DNA from: an uncultured Bacteroides sp.
Lineage (GTDB): Bacteria; Bacteroidota; Bacteroidia; Bacteroidales; Bacteroidaceae
Assembly (NCBI GenBank): GCA_900546645.1
Contig: URDR01000002.1
Span: forward strand, 17,981 to 81,980
Direction of reading: 5' to 3'
Length of the DNA stretch: 64,000 nucleotides
In this document: in pieces, positions 15,611 through 24,422 of the stretch
Layout of the letters: the number at the start of each line of letters is the position of its first letter
Numbering within the stretch: position 1 is the stretch's first letter
The notes under the pieces: model-generated
Told to the model about the DNA's origin: nothing
Database searches by the model: none
Seen by the model: the letters and a program-made list of their open reading frames with translations, nothing else
Translations under genes and position numbers: made by a program

Positions 15611-17719
15611 TTACAGGGCTACCCGGCGCAGGCGGATACGCAAGTTTGACAGTTCGGCGTCGGTGTGTGCTGAAGACGGATGATGAGGCCGTACCGTAAT
15701 GGTATGGCGCTTGCCGTCGGTTGCATCGGAGAGTGTAAAGTCTTGCCGATAGACCACCTGTTCCTTTGCCGGACGGAGCAGATAACCGGTGCGTCCTTCA
15801 AACCGGTTATAGGCACGGAGTACGATTTGGTTGTCGCCTTTCTGTAAGGGAACAATGAGCTTTTCCGTACGGAATGTGCATCGGTATGGATTCAGATGTT
15901 TCATGATGGACTTGCCGTTTACATAGACTTCGATTCCGTTGCCGGCTCCTACCTCCATCAGAATATGCTGGGAACGGGTAGCATATACATTTTGCATAAC
16001 GAAGTAGGTAGAGAACGGGCTACAGGGAAATTCGTCTTGCTCTTTATCCGTAGGCACCCATGCCTTTCCGCTGGCAGGCGCATGCTGTAAGTCGGTTTGC
16101 AGGAAGGCAGGCGATTCGAACATGCCGCTTCCCGGTCCGCATACATACCGCTGTCCCCATGTGAGAGTGGATGCAAAAGCCAGCTTGGCATTTGTGGCAG
16201 GGCGTTCGGGCTTTCCTTTATCAAGTGTAAGGGTATATTGCTTGTTGTCAATGGTCAGATCGAGGGTCTTTCCGGCTTCTTGTTCGGTATAAATCAGTTC
16301 CAGTTGTTTCAGCAGAAGCTGTTCTACCTCCCAGCTATAGGCAGTGGTGCTGCGGTAGTTGCTGTAATAGTCGAAGCAGGAATAGCTATAATGTGGAGTT
16401 GCATTTCGGGCAGTCAGTGTCATGCCCTGTACCGTTTCTGCGAGTTGAGGCTGAATGGGTGTATCAAAATCCAGTGTCAGAACGTGGATGGTTCCGTCGT
16501 TATAAGCCGAAGCAGGTATGGTCAGTTCAATCTGGTTGCCGTATTGCAGGTATGTTGCCATTTTTCCGTCTCCTTTTATTAGCTTGTATCCCGGTAAGTT
16601 CAGTATAACTTTTCCGTCTTGTGGATAGACTCCGGAGAGGAACAGAAAAAGCTGTTTTCCTTTCCGAGTAACCTGTCCCCAGCTGAAGTCTTGCCGGAAC
16701 GGTGAGGCTTCGGTATCGTAGATGGCATAGCCATATCGGTTCAGCCATTGCCCGATCAGCATGAGTACCTCTTTTTCAAACGGAACCACAGAGCCGTCGC
16801 CCTTCGGACCGATATTGAGCAGGTAGTTTCCTCCATGAGCTGCCACACTGATTAAATCTTTCAGCTTTTCTTTTGCTTTTTCGCGTACATCGCCCCGCTC
16901 TTGCCACGAACGATAGCCCCAAGTTTCATTAAACATAGAGGCTGCACTTTGCCAAGGGGTTTGCAGACTGGATTCGGGGTAAGCATTGTCGCCCATGACA
17001 CAAAAATCGTACTGGTCGTTTCCCAGTCGTCCGCTGACCATGCAGTCGGGTTGGAGCTGGTGTACCAACTGATAAAGTTCCCGGCTTTGTTCGGGGGTAT
17101 TGGCTCCCATGTCGAACCACAGTTCTGAAATCTTTCCGTAGCGGGTGAGTAATTCGGTCAGTTGCTTTTTGGTGAACGCATGATGCGCATCCGGAATAAA
17201 GTCGGCATTATGTCCCGACATGGGGGATGCTTCGGGAAAACTCCAATCGATGAGTGAATAATAGAGTCCGAAGTTTATACCTTTTTTCTGGCAGGCTTCG
17301 GAGAGCTCTTTCACGAAATCGCGTTTTCCGGGAGTGGCATGATAACTGTTGTAAGGAGTGGTTTCGGTATGAAACATACAGAATCCGTCATGATGTTTTG
17401 TGGTGAAGATGATGGAGCGCATGCCGGCAGCTTGGGCAAGTGCCACGATTGAGTCGGCATTAAACCGGTCAGGGTTGAAGGTCTGGGCAAGAGCATGGTA
17501 TGCTTCTTTGGGAATAGGAGCAAATGCCTGTATCTGTTCGCTGTATCCTCGGGTTACCGGCTGTCCGTTCCATACGCCGCCGGCTTGGGAATAAAGTCCG
17601 AAGTGGATGAACAGGGAGAATTTATTACTGTGCCACGTGCGGAGGGCTTCCGGGCTAATTTGTGCTTGCAGGGTGAGCAGCATCAGGCTGGTCAGGAGGA
17701 GTGAGGCGAATCTTTTCAT
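15611..17719 (-). CDS. GH29 alpha-L-fucosidase
   Basis: A 702-residue secreted enzyme with a signal peptide ending near LQAQ. The GH29 fold is clear: FSLFIHFGLYS (35-44), KHHDGF (108-113), GLYYSLIDW (151-159) and the nucleophile Asp203 in ELWFDMG. These enzymes release alpha-linked L-fucose from host or dietary glycans by a retaining mechanism, usually in the periplasm. The C-terminal 300 residues form beta-sandwich domains, probably carbohydrate-binding. It stands alone, without SusCD or fucose-use genes nearby. The general acid/base residue is not assigned here. Confidence 0.92.
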   Translation of the reverse strand: MKRFASLLLTSLMLLTLQAQISPEALRTWHSNKFSLFIHFGLYSQAGGVWNGQPVTRGYSEQIQAFAPIPKEAYHALAQTFNPDRFNADSIVALAQAAGMRSIIFTTKHHDGFCMFHTETTPYNSYHATPGKRDFVKELSEACQKKGINFGLYYSLIDWSFPEASPMSGHNADFIPDAHHAFTKKQLTELLTRYGKISELWFDMGANTPEQSRELYQLVHQLQPDCMVSGRLGNDQYDFCVMGDNAYPESSLQTPWQSAASMFNETWGYRSWQERGDVREKAKEKLKDLISVAAHGGNYLLNIGPKGDGSVVPFEKEVLMLIGQWLNRYGYAIYDTEASPFRQDFSWGQVTRKGKQLFLFLSGVYPQDGKVILNLPGYKLIKGDGKMATYLQYGNQIELTIPASAYNDGTIHVLTLDFDTPIQPQLAETVQGMTLTARNATPHYSYSCFDYYSNYRSTTAYSWEVEQLLLKQLELIYTEQEAGKTLDLTIDNKQYTLTLDKGKPERPATNAKLAFASTLTWGQRYVCGPGSGMFESPAFLQTDLQHAPASGKAWVPTDKEQDEFPCSPFSTYFVMQNVYATRSQHILMEVGAGNGIEVYVNGKSIMKHLNPYRCTFRTEKLIVPLQKGDNQIVLRAYNRFEGRTGYLLRPAKEQVVYRQDFTLSDATDGKRHTITVRPHHPSSAHTDAELSNLRIRLRRVAL

Positions 17720-17822
17720 TTTAGTTGTTATTTGTGAGCAAATATACGAATTTTAGTTTTTAAGTTTATGAGTTTATAAGGTTATAGTTCGTGAGTTTTT
17801 TCGTTCTTGGTTTTTCATCTAT

Positions 17823-17878
17823 CATTCTTCATTTATCATTCTTCATTTATCATTCTTCATTTATCATTCTTCATCTAT
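17823..17878 (+). repeat. 14-base tandem repeat, four copies
   Basis: Four head-to-tail copies of CATTCTTCATTTAT at 17823, 17837, 17851 and 17865; the last has one change (CATCTAT). It lies between the divergent fucosidase and DUF5020 genes. It is a simple tandem repeat with no spacer-unit pattern, so not CRISPR. Confidence 0.85.
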
Positions 17879-17996
17879 GATACGGGATTGCCGTATGAAA
17901 AGTGATTGCCTTCTTTCGGGGGATTTGGTAGAATAGCAGTTTTTTATGTAATTTTGCAGCCGATTTGATAATTTGTTAAAAATACGTTAACGAACG

Positions 17997-18686
17997 ATGA
18001 AAAAACTAATTTTATTCGTGTTCTTTTGCTGTACGTTTGCCATGAGTGCTATGGCGCAGTTGAATCTTCAGTTGCACTATGATTTGGGACGTGCGCTTTA
18101 TAACTCGTTGGATGGTCGTCCTTGGGTGACTACCACAGTAGAAATGTTTAAGGCTGACAAATGGGGAAGTACCTATTTCTTTGTGGATATGGATTATACC
18201 GATAAAGGAGTAGATTGTGCGTATTGGGAAATCAGCCGTGACTTGAAATTCTGGAAAGCACCTTTTGCGGCTCATGTGGAGTATAACGGAGGGTTGAATT
18301 ATATCAACAATGCATTCTTGGGTGGTGTATCCTATAGCTGGAATAACGCAGACTTTTCGCGTGTGTTCGGCTTGCAGGTCTTGTATAAATATATTCAGAA
18401 GAATGAGAAACCTCATAACTTCCAGTTGACCGGTACCTGGACGCTTCATTTCGATGAAGGGAAATATACATTCAGCGGATTCATGGATTTCTGGCGTGAG
18501 AAACATAACGGACATGATTTTATTTTCATGAGTGAACCTCAGTTTTGGGTAAACTTGAATAAGTTCAAGCATGTGAACGATGAGTTTAACCTGAGTGTGG
18601 GTACAGAGTGTGAGTTGAGTACAAACTTTGCTATGCGTAATGGATTCTATTGTATTCCTACCTTGGCAATGAAATGGACGTTCTGA
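17997..18686 (+). CDS. DUF5020 family outer-membrane protein
   Basis: A 229-residue protein with a signal peptide (cut after AMAQ). Its alternating aromatic strands (WGSTYFFVDMDY, HVEYNGGLNYI, FYCIPTLAMKWTF) and a C-terminal Phe are typical of an outer-membrane beta-barrel. DUF5020 proteins resemble Tsx-type nucleoside channels. It overlaps the start of an NCS2 nucleobase permease (TGATG), and I infer that the pair forms an outer- and inner-membrane purine or pyrimidine uptake route. Confidence 0.8.
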   Translation: MKKLILFVFFCCTFAMSAMAQLNLQLHYDLGRALYNSLDGRPWVTTTVEMFKADKWGSTYFFVDMDYTDKGVDCAYWEISRDLKFWKAPFAAHVEYNGGLNYINNAFLGGVSYSWNNADFSRVFGLQVLYKYIQKNEKPHNFQLTGTWTLHFDEGKYTFSGFMDFWREKHNGHDFIFMSEPQFWVNLNKFKHVNDEFNLSVGTECELSTNFAMRNGFYCIPTLAMKWTF

Positions 18687-19984
18687 TGAAAAAGGGAATG
18701 CTTGAAAAATTATTCGGCTTTGACCGGAATGTGACGCGGGTGCGTACGGAAGTAATGGCGGGAATTACTACGTTCCTGACCATGGCTTATATCTTGGCTG
18801 TCAATCCGAACATCTTGAGTGCGGCGGGTATGGATAAGGGTGCGTTGTTTACCACGACGGCTGTTGCATCGGCTTTTGCTACGCTGCTGATGGCTTTTTA
18901 TGCCAAATTGCCTTTTGGACTGGCTCCGGGTATGGGACTGAATGCGTTTTTTGCTTATACGGTCTGCCTTACACTGGGCTATTCTTGGCAGTTTGCCTTG
19001 ACAGCTGTGTTGCTGGAGGGATTGATATTTATCGTCTTGACGGTTACTAACTTGCGTGAGAAGATTGTGGATGCCTTGCCTGTGACCTTGAAAAATGCGA
19101 TAGGAGCCGGTATCGGTTTGTTTATTGCTTTCTTGGGGCTGCAGAATGCCGGAGTTATTGTAAACAATGATGCAACGCTGGTCGGCTTGGGACAGATTAC
19201 TTCTGGTTCGGCTTTACTGGCACTGATTGGTTTGCTGATTACTTCGGTGCTGCTGGTGCGACGCATGCGTGGGGCTTTGCTGTTTGGTATCCTGCTGACT
19301 ACGCTGGTGGGTATCCCGATGGGGGTGACGCACATGGATGCGGTGGTGAGTATGCCGCCTTCCATTGAACCGATTTTCTTTAAGTTTGAGTGGGAGCATA
19401 TCTTTACTAAGGAAATGCTGATTGTGGTGTTTACCTTCTTGTTTGTGGATATGTTTGATACCATCGGCACACTGGTGGGAGTGACTACCAAGGCAGGTAT
19501 GATGACAAAAGACGGCAAAATACCTCACCTGAAGCAGGCTTTTCTGGTAGATGCCTTCGGAACAACAGTAGGAGCAGCGCTGGGTACCAGTACCATTACT
19601 ACGTTTGTGGAAAGTGCATCGGGAGTAGGAGAAGGAGGACGCAGCGGATTGACAGCATTTGTTACGGCTCTTTGCTTTCTGCTGGCTTTGTTTCTGGCTC
19701 CGTTCTTTCTGGCTGTGCCGGGGGCGGCTACGGCTCCTGTCTTGATTCTGGTAGGACTGATGATGATGTCATCGGTAAAGAAGGTTGATTTTACAGATTA
19801 CTCAGAGTCGATTCCTGCTTTTCTCTGCATTATTTTTATGCCTCTGGCTTATAGCATTTCGGATGGCATTGTATTGGGACTGATCAGTTATGTATTGATT
19901 AACCTGCTTTGCGGAAAACGGGAAAAACTGACTCCCGGCATGTGTTTGCTGGCTGCGGTGTTTGTCTTGAAATTCTTTATGTAA
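18686..19984 (+). CDS. NCS2-family nucleobase permease
   Basis: The start is set at ATG 18686, which overlaps the previous stop (TGATG); a longer frame would begin at a TTG inside the upstream gene. The 432-residue protein is a multi-spanning AzgA/GhxP-type permease, with the family phrases GITTFLTMAYIL, FGLAPGMGLNAFF and TSTITTFVESASG. These transport adenine, guanine or hypoxanthine with protons. Substrate choice cannot be read from the sequence. It is translationally coupled to the upstream barrel protein. Confidence 0.9.
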   Translation: MKKGMLEKLFGFDRNVTRVRTEVMAGITTFLTMAYILAVNPNILSAAGMDKGALFTTTAVASAFATLLMAFYAKLPFGLAPGMGLNAFFAYTVCLTLGYSWQFALTAVLLEGLIFIVLTVTNLREKIVDALPVTLKNAIGAGIGLFIAFLGLQNAGVIVNNDATLVGLGQITSGSALLALIGLLITSVLLVRRMRGALLFGILLTTLVGIPMGVTHMDAVVSMPPSIEPIFFKFEWEHIFTKEMLIVVFTFLFVDMFDTIGTLVGVTTKAGMMTKDGKIPHLKQAFLVDAFGTTVGAALGTSTITTFVESASGVGEGGRSGLTAFVTALCFLLALFLAPFFLAVPGAATAPVLILVGLMMMSSVKKVDFTDYSESIPAFLCIIFMPLAYSISDGIVLGLISYVLINLLCGKREKLTPGMCLLAAVFVLKFFM

Positions 19985-20045
19985 TGATAACTCTGGAGTG
20001 CTGCACTGTTGAAAGGACTGGGTAACTCCGGTAGATTCTCTAACA

Positions 20046-20120
20046 AAACAAGCTTTAACTCGCTTGGCTTCTCCGGCTTTCAATAGAGCGGAGTATGCTC
20101 AGATGAGTTAAAGCTTGTTT
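20046..20120 (+). terminator. Long inverted repeat between convergent genes
   Basis: AAACAAGCTTTAACTC (20046-20061) and GAGTTAAAGCTTGTTT (20105-20120) are a perfect 16-base inverted repeat. The 43-base interior holds a second stem, CTCCG with CGGAG. T-rich sequence follows on both strands, so it can end both the permease transcript and mutB. A short extra hairpin lies at 20128-20144. Confidence 0.7.
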
Positions 20121-20150
20121 CTTTTATCGGCTATGCTTTAGCCGGCTTCT

Positions 20151-22301
20151 TTATTCTTCTGTATCGAGCAGGAGCTCCATGACCTGGCAAGCCGATTTGG
20201 CAACAGAAGTACCGGGGCCAAAGATAGCCATTACGCCAGCTTGATACAAGAAATCATAATCTTGGGCAGGGATGACTCCTCCGGCAAAGACTAAGATGTC
20301 TTCACGTCCCAATCGCTTCAATTCTTCTATAATCTGCGGAACCAGTGTCTTATGTCCGGCTGCAAGTGAAGAAACACCTACTGCATGCACGTCATTTTCA
20401 ACTGCTTCACGCGCTGCTTCTTCAGGAGTCTGGAACAAAGGTCCCATATCTACGTCGAATCCGCAGTCGGCAAATCCGGTTGCTACAACTTTGGCACCTC
20501 GATCGTGTCCGTCTTGTCCCATTTTGGCAATCATGACACGCGGACGCCGTCCTTCTTTTTTCGCAAATTGTTCGGTCAGTTCGCAAGCTTTTGCGAAATC
20601 TGCATCTTTTTTACTTTCTGATGAATACACGCCTGATATCGTTCTGATTACTGCTTTATATCGTCCGACTACTGCTTCGCAGGCATCGGATATTTCTCCT
20701 AAGGTGGCACGTACGTGAGCGGCTTCCACTGCCAACTCCAGCAGGTTTCCCTTTCCTGTCTTTACACATTCAGTAATGGCAGCCAGTGCCTTGTCTACTT
20801 CTTCCTGATTACGTCCTTCTTTTAACCGGCGCAGGTTTTCCACCTGTTCCTGACGCACTGCGGTGTTGTCTACTTCCAGAATATCAATTGGGTCTTCTTT
20901 TTCCAAGCGATACTTGTTGGTACCCACAATGGTTTGTTCACCTGAGTCAATCCGTGCCTGGGTGCGTGCGGCTGCCTCTTCGATACGCATTTTAGGAATA
21001 CCGGTTTCAATCGCCTTAGCCATACCGCCCAGACGTTCGATTTCCTGGATATGCTCCCAGGCGCGATGAGCCAGTTCGTTGGTCAGTGATTCTACATAGT
21101 AAGAACCTCCCCATGGATCTACATTCTTGCATACCTGAGTTTCTTCCTGGATATAGATTTGGGTATTACGGGCAATACGTGCAGAGAAGTCGGTGGGCAA
21201 TGCGATGGCTTCATCCAAGGCGTTGGTATGAAGTGACTGGGTATGACCCAATGCTGCTGCCATAGCTTCAATACAGGTACGTCCTACATTATTGAACGGG
21301 TCTTGCTCAGTAAGCGACCATCCGGAAGTCTGTGAGTGCGTACGGAGTGCAAGCGATTTGGGGTTTTTCGGATTAAACTGTTTCACAATCTTGGCCCACA
21401 GCATACGTGCAGCACGCATCTTGGCGATTTCCATGAAGTGATTCATACCGATGGCCCAGAAGAAAGAGAGTCGGGGAGCAAAGGCATCAATATCGATACC
21501 GGCTGCCACTCCGGCGCGCAGATATTCCAGTCCGTCGGCAAGGGTATAAGCCAGTTCGATGTCGGCTGTAGCTCCTGCTTCCTGCATGTGGTATCCCGAA
21601 ATGGAGATAGAATTGAATTTAGGCATCTTTTGCGAAGTATATTCAAAGATGTCAGAAATGATTTTCATGGAGAATGCAGGCGGATAGATATACGTGTTAC
21701 GTACCATGAATTCTTTCAGAATATCATTTTGGATGGTTCCTGCCATTTCTTCCAGCTTGGCTCCCTGTTCCAGTCCGGCATTGATATAGAATGCCATGAT
21801 GGGAAGTACGGCTCCGTTCATGGTCATTGAAACAGACATTTTATTGAGCGGGATTCCGTCGAATAACACTTTCATATTTTCCAGTGAGCAGATAGATACA
21901 CCCGCTTTACCCACGTCGCCAACTACTCTGGGATGATTCGGGTCGTATCCGCGGTGAGTAGGAAGGTCGAATGCAACCGACAATCCTTTTTGTCCGGAAG
22001 CCAGGTTACGGCGATAGAATGCGTTAGATTCTTCAGCGGTAGAGAATCCTGCATATTGACGGATGGTCCACGGGCGGAAGGTGTACATCATGGAATAGGG
22101 ACCCCGCAGATAGGGAGGAATACCTGCTGCATAATCCAGATGCTCCATGCCTTCCAGGTCTTCTTTGGTATAAACCGGTTTTACCTGAATTTGCTCAGGT
22201 GTTTTCCAGTTGGCTGTAATGCCGTTTTCTTTTTGCCACTCCATTCCGTTTTGTGGATGGAATCCGGCAAATATATCGATGTTTTTAAAATTAGGTTTCA
22301 T
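20151..22301 (-). CDS. mutB: Methylmalonyl-CoA mutase, large (catalytic) subunit
   Basis: A 716-residue catalytic chain. The N-terminal TIM barrel starts TPEQIQVKPVYTKEDL and contains YAGFSTAEESNAFYRRNL and the substrate-pocket phrase RTHSQTSGWSLTEQDPFNN. The C-terminal cobalamin domain has DGHDRG with the axial His at about 599. With MutA it interconverts succinyl-CoA and (R)-methylmalonyl-CoA, the route by which Bacteroides makes propionate. It follows mutA by 62 bases in one operon. The cofactor is adenosylcobalamin; no epimerase or decarboxylase gene is beside it. Confidence 0.96.
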   Translation of the reverse strand: MKPNFKNIDIFAGFHPQNGMEWQKENGITANWKTPEQIQVKPVYTKEDLEGMEHLDYAAGIPPYLRGPYSMMYTFRPWTIRQYAGFSTAEESNAFYRRNLASGQKGLSVAFDLPTHRGYDPNHPRVVGDVGKAGVSICSLENMKVLFDGIPLNKMSVSMTMNGAVLPIMAFYINAGLEQGAKLEEMAGTIQNDILKEFMVRNTYIYPPAFSMKIISDIFEYTSQKMPKFNSISISGYHMQEAGATADIELAYTLADGLEYLRAGVAAGIDIDAFAPRLSFFWAIGMNHFMEIAKMRAARMLWAKIVKQFNPKNPKSLALRTHSQTSGWSLTEQDPFNNVGRTCIEAMAAALGHTQSLHTNALDEAIALPTDFSARIARNTQIYIQEETQVCKNVDPWGGSYYVESLTNELAHRAWEHIQEIERLGGMAKAIETGIPKMRIEEAAARTQARIDSGEQTIVGTNKYRLEKEDPIDILEVDNTAVRQEQVENLRRLKEGRNQEEVDKALAAITECVKTGKGNLLELAVEAAHVRATLGEISDACEAVVGRYKAVIRTISGVYSSESKKDADFAKACELTEQFAKKEGRRPRVMIAKMGQDGHDRGAKVVATGFADCGFDVDMGPLFQTPEEAAREAVENDVHAVGVSSLAAGHKTLVPQIIEELKRLGREDILVFAGGVIPAQDYDFLYQAGVMAIFGPGTSVAKSACQVMELLLDTEE

Positions 22302-22363
22302 AGCTTTCCGTTTTTGAGCTTCAGTTTTTAAGTTTGTTGAAAGGGATTAGTCTACTCAAAAAC

Positions 22364-24229
22364 TTATAGACTTAATAGCTTTTTGTTGTATTCTCGTAAT
22401 GTTTCCAATACGTTGCAACGCACGTGGATAAAGTTTTCGATGCCTGCAGCTTTTAAATCGTCCATGCAGGCAGGTGCACCAGCCACAATAAACAGGGCTC
22501 TTCCGTTTACCTCCTGGAATGCCGGAATGGCATATTCCGCATATTCGTCATCGCTGGAACAGAGAACAATGATATCAGCTTGGGCATTGATGGCTGCCTT
22601 GACTCCTTCTTCAACGGAAGGAAAGCCGAGGTTGTCAATTACTTCATAGCCTGCGCAAGCAAGGAAGTTGCATGAGAACTGAGCACGTGCCTGACGCATG
22701 GCAAGATTTCCGATGGTAAGCATGAATGCCTTCGGGCGTTTGCCGGAGTGTTCGGTTTGCAGGCGGAGTGCTTCAAACTCGCTTGCAGCACGGTCTGTAT
22801 TTAGGGCTGCAAATTCTGTATCACTTTCCTCGTTCTCGTTACCGCAGCAACATGCAGAAGTCAAAGGAGATTTTTCACCGGCTAATTCGGTGAAATTCGG
22901 ATATTGGTTAGTTCCCAATAAGATTTCTTTACGTTTGGAAACGGCTTCATGACGTGCTTTGTTGCTTCCGTTTACAGCTTCTTGTATGCGGCCTGCTTTA
23001 ACAGCTGCTGTCATACCTCCTTCTTCTTCCACTTGCAGGAAGAGCTCCCATGCCTGTTTAGCAATAGATACGGTCAGGTTTTCAATGTAATATGAACCTG
23101 CAGCCGGGTCAACGATACGGTTTAAATGAGCTTCTTCTTTTAATAACAGCTGCTGGTTGCGTGCGATGCGTTCAGAAAATTCGTTTGGACTTTCATAAAC
23201 TTGGTCAAACGGAGTGACGGTCATGGAGTCAACTCCTGCAAGGGCAGCACTCATGGCTTCAGTCTGTGTGCGTAACAAGTTGACATGGGCATCAAACAGG
23301 GTGAGATTGAAATGAGAAGTTTCGGCATGCGCAATCATCTGGCAGGCACACAGGCATGAAGGTTTATATTCGTTGACTATTTGAGCCCATAATAAGCGTG
23401 CTGCTCTGAATTTGGCAATCTCCATGAAATAATTTGAACTGATGCCGAAGTTGAATTTTATTTTCTGTGCTGCAGTATCCACCGGAACTCCAGCTTCTGT
23501 CATGCAAGCCAGATATTGATTTCCCCAAGCTAATGCATATCCTAATTCCTGATAGATATAAGCTCCTGCATTATTCAGTTGGAGAGAGTTGACAGCGATA
23601 CACCGGAAAGAAGGGTAAGGAGTCAGAATTTCAATTAACTCTTTAGCTGTAGGGATGAGTTCGCTACGGTCTTTTCCTTTCTTCAGCATTTTTCCGATGG
23701 GGTCGAAGTTGAATGAACCTTGCAATTTTTCGGGAGCATATCCCTTTTCTTTGAAATATTGAGTTACAAACCGGGCTAATTTAACGGTTTGCCGCTGGCA
23801 GGTTTTGAAGTTAAGTTCAATGCATTCGCAGCAAATATCTTTCAGCAAAGTATGAATAAATTCTTCACTTACGTCTTTTCCTTTTATTTTGAATCCCAAA
23901 GAATCAATGCCTTTGTTCAGTAAATCTAATGCTTTGGCATTGGCTTCTTCCGGATTATCTACCTGGATGTCTTGGCGGATAAACCAAGTATTGTCATTCT
24001 TTTTATTACCACGTAGGTAGGGGAATTGTCCCGGAAGCCCTTCAGTGGTTTTTAATCCTTCCAAGTCTTCCTGGCGGTAGAAAGGTTTCACTTTAAACCC
24101 TTCATAGGTTTTCCATACCAGCCTTTTTTCATAATCCGCTCCTTTCAGATCCACTGTAATTTTGTCCATCCATTCTTGGGTGGATACGGCGGGGAAATCG
24201 GAGAAGAGGGTCTCTTTACTATCTGCCAT
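22364..24229 (-). CDS. mutA: Methylmalonyl-CoA mutase, small subunit
   Basis: A 621-residue paralogue of the large chain. The barrel half is recognisable (EEWMDKITVDLKGADYEK-like start, YFMEIAKFRAARLLWAQI), but the C-terminal B12-fold lacks the DxHxxG ligand motif (the region reads LTIGNLAMRQARAQFSCN), as expected for the non-catalytic subunit. A short Cys-rich insertion (SACCCGNENEE) lies before the C-terminal domain. It is the first gene of the mutA-mutB operon, with a TATATTTG box about 65 bases upstream. Confidence 0.94.
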   Translation of the reverse strand: MADSKETLFSDFPAVSTQEWMDKITVDLKGADYEKRLVWKTYEGFKVKPFYRQEDLEGLKTTEGLPGQFPYLRGNKKNDNTWFIRQDIQVDNPEEANAKALDLLNKGIDSLGFKIKGKDVSEEFIHTLLKDICCECIELNFKTCQRQTVKLARFVTQYFKEKGYAPEKLQGSFNFDPIGKMLKKGKDRSELIPTAKELIEILTPYPSFRCIAVNSLQLNNAGAYIYQELGYALAWGNQYLACMTEAGVPVDTAAQKIKFNFGISSNYFMEIAKFRAARLLWAQIVNEYKPSCLCACQMIAHAETSHFNLTLFDAHVNLLRTQTEAMSAALAGVDSMTVTPFDQVYESPNEFSERIARNQQLLLKEEAHLNRIVDPAAGSYYIENLTVSIAKQAWELFLQVEEEGGMTAAVKAGRIQEAVNGSNKARHEAVSKRKEILLGTNQYPNFTELAGEKSPLTSACCCGNENEESDTEFAALNTDRAASEFEALRLQTEHSGKRPKAFMLTIGNLAMRQARAQFSCNFLACAGYEVIDNLGFPSVEEGVKAAINAQADIIVLCSSDDEYAEYAIPAFQEVNGRALFIVAGAPACMDDLKAAGIENFIHVRCNVLETLREYNKKLLSL

Positions 24230-24291
24230 AGTTGATAAGTGTTTTTGTTGATATTTAGATTCAGTTGCTTCGGTTCGGAAGCCTACAATGG

Positions 24292-24299
24292 CAAATATA
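24292..24299 (-). promoter_or_regulatory. Promoter -7 box for mutAB
   Basis: The minus strand reads TATATTTG, a match to TAnnTTTG, about 65 bases ahead of the mutA start. I see no convincing TTTG at the usual -33 spacing. No cobalamin riboswitch is visible in the short leader. Confidence 0.5.
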
Positions 24300-24368
24300 C
24301 AAATTTCTTCTTAGGTTGTATCTTTTGGTATGTGAAAAAACGACAAATGGTAAGCCCTCATTCAAAGA

Positions 24369-24410
24369 ACAGCTGCCTTGGCTTGCTGTCGTGAGCATCA
24401 AGGCAGCTGT
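24369..24410 (-). terminator. Hairpin downstream of the export operon
   Basis: ACAGCTGCCTTG (24369-24380) pairs perfectly with CAAGGCAGCTGT (24399-24410) across an 18-base loop. It lies 13 bases past the stop of the TolC-like gene on the minus strand. The following U-run is weak, so it may need Rho or act only in part. Confidence 0.65.
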
Positions 24411-24422
24411 GTCAAGAGGGGT

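Noticed and set aside
17823..17878. Considered a CRISPR array because of repeated short units.
   Set aside because: The copies are contiguous with no unique spacers, and no cas genes are nearby.
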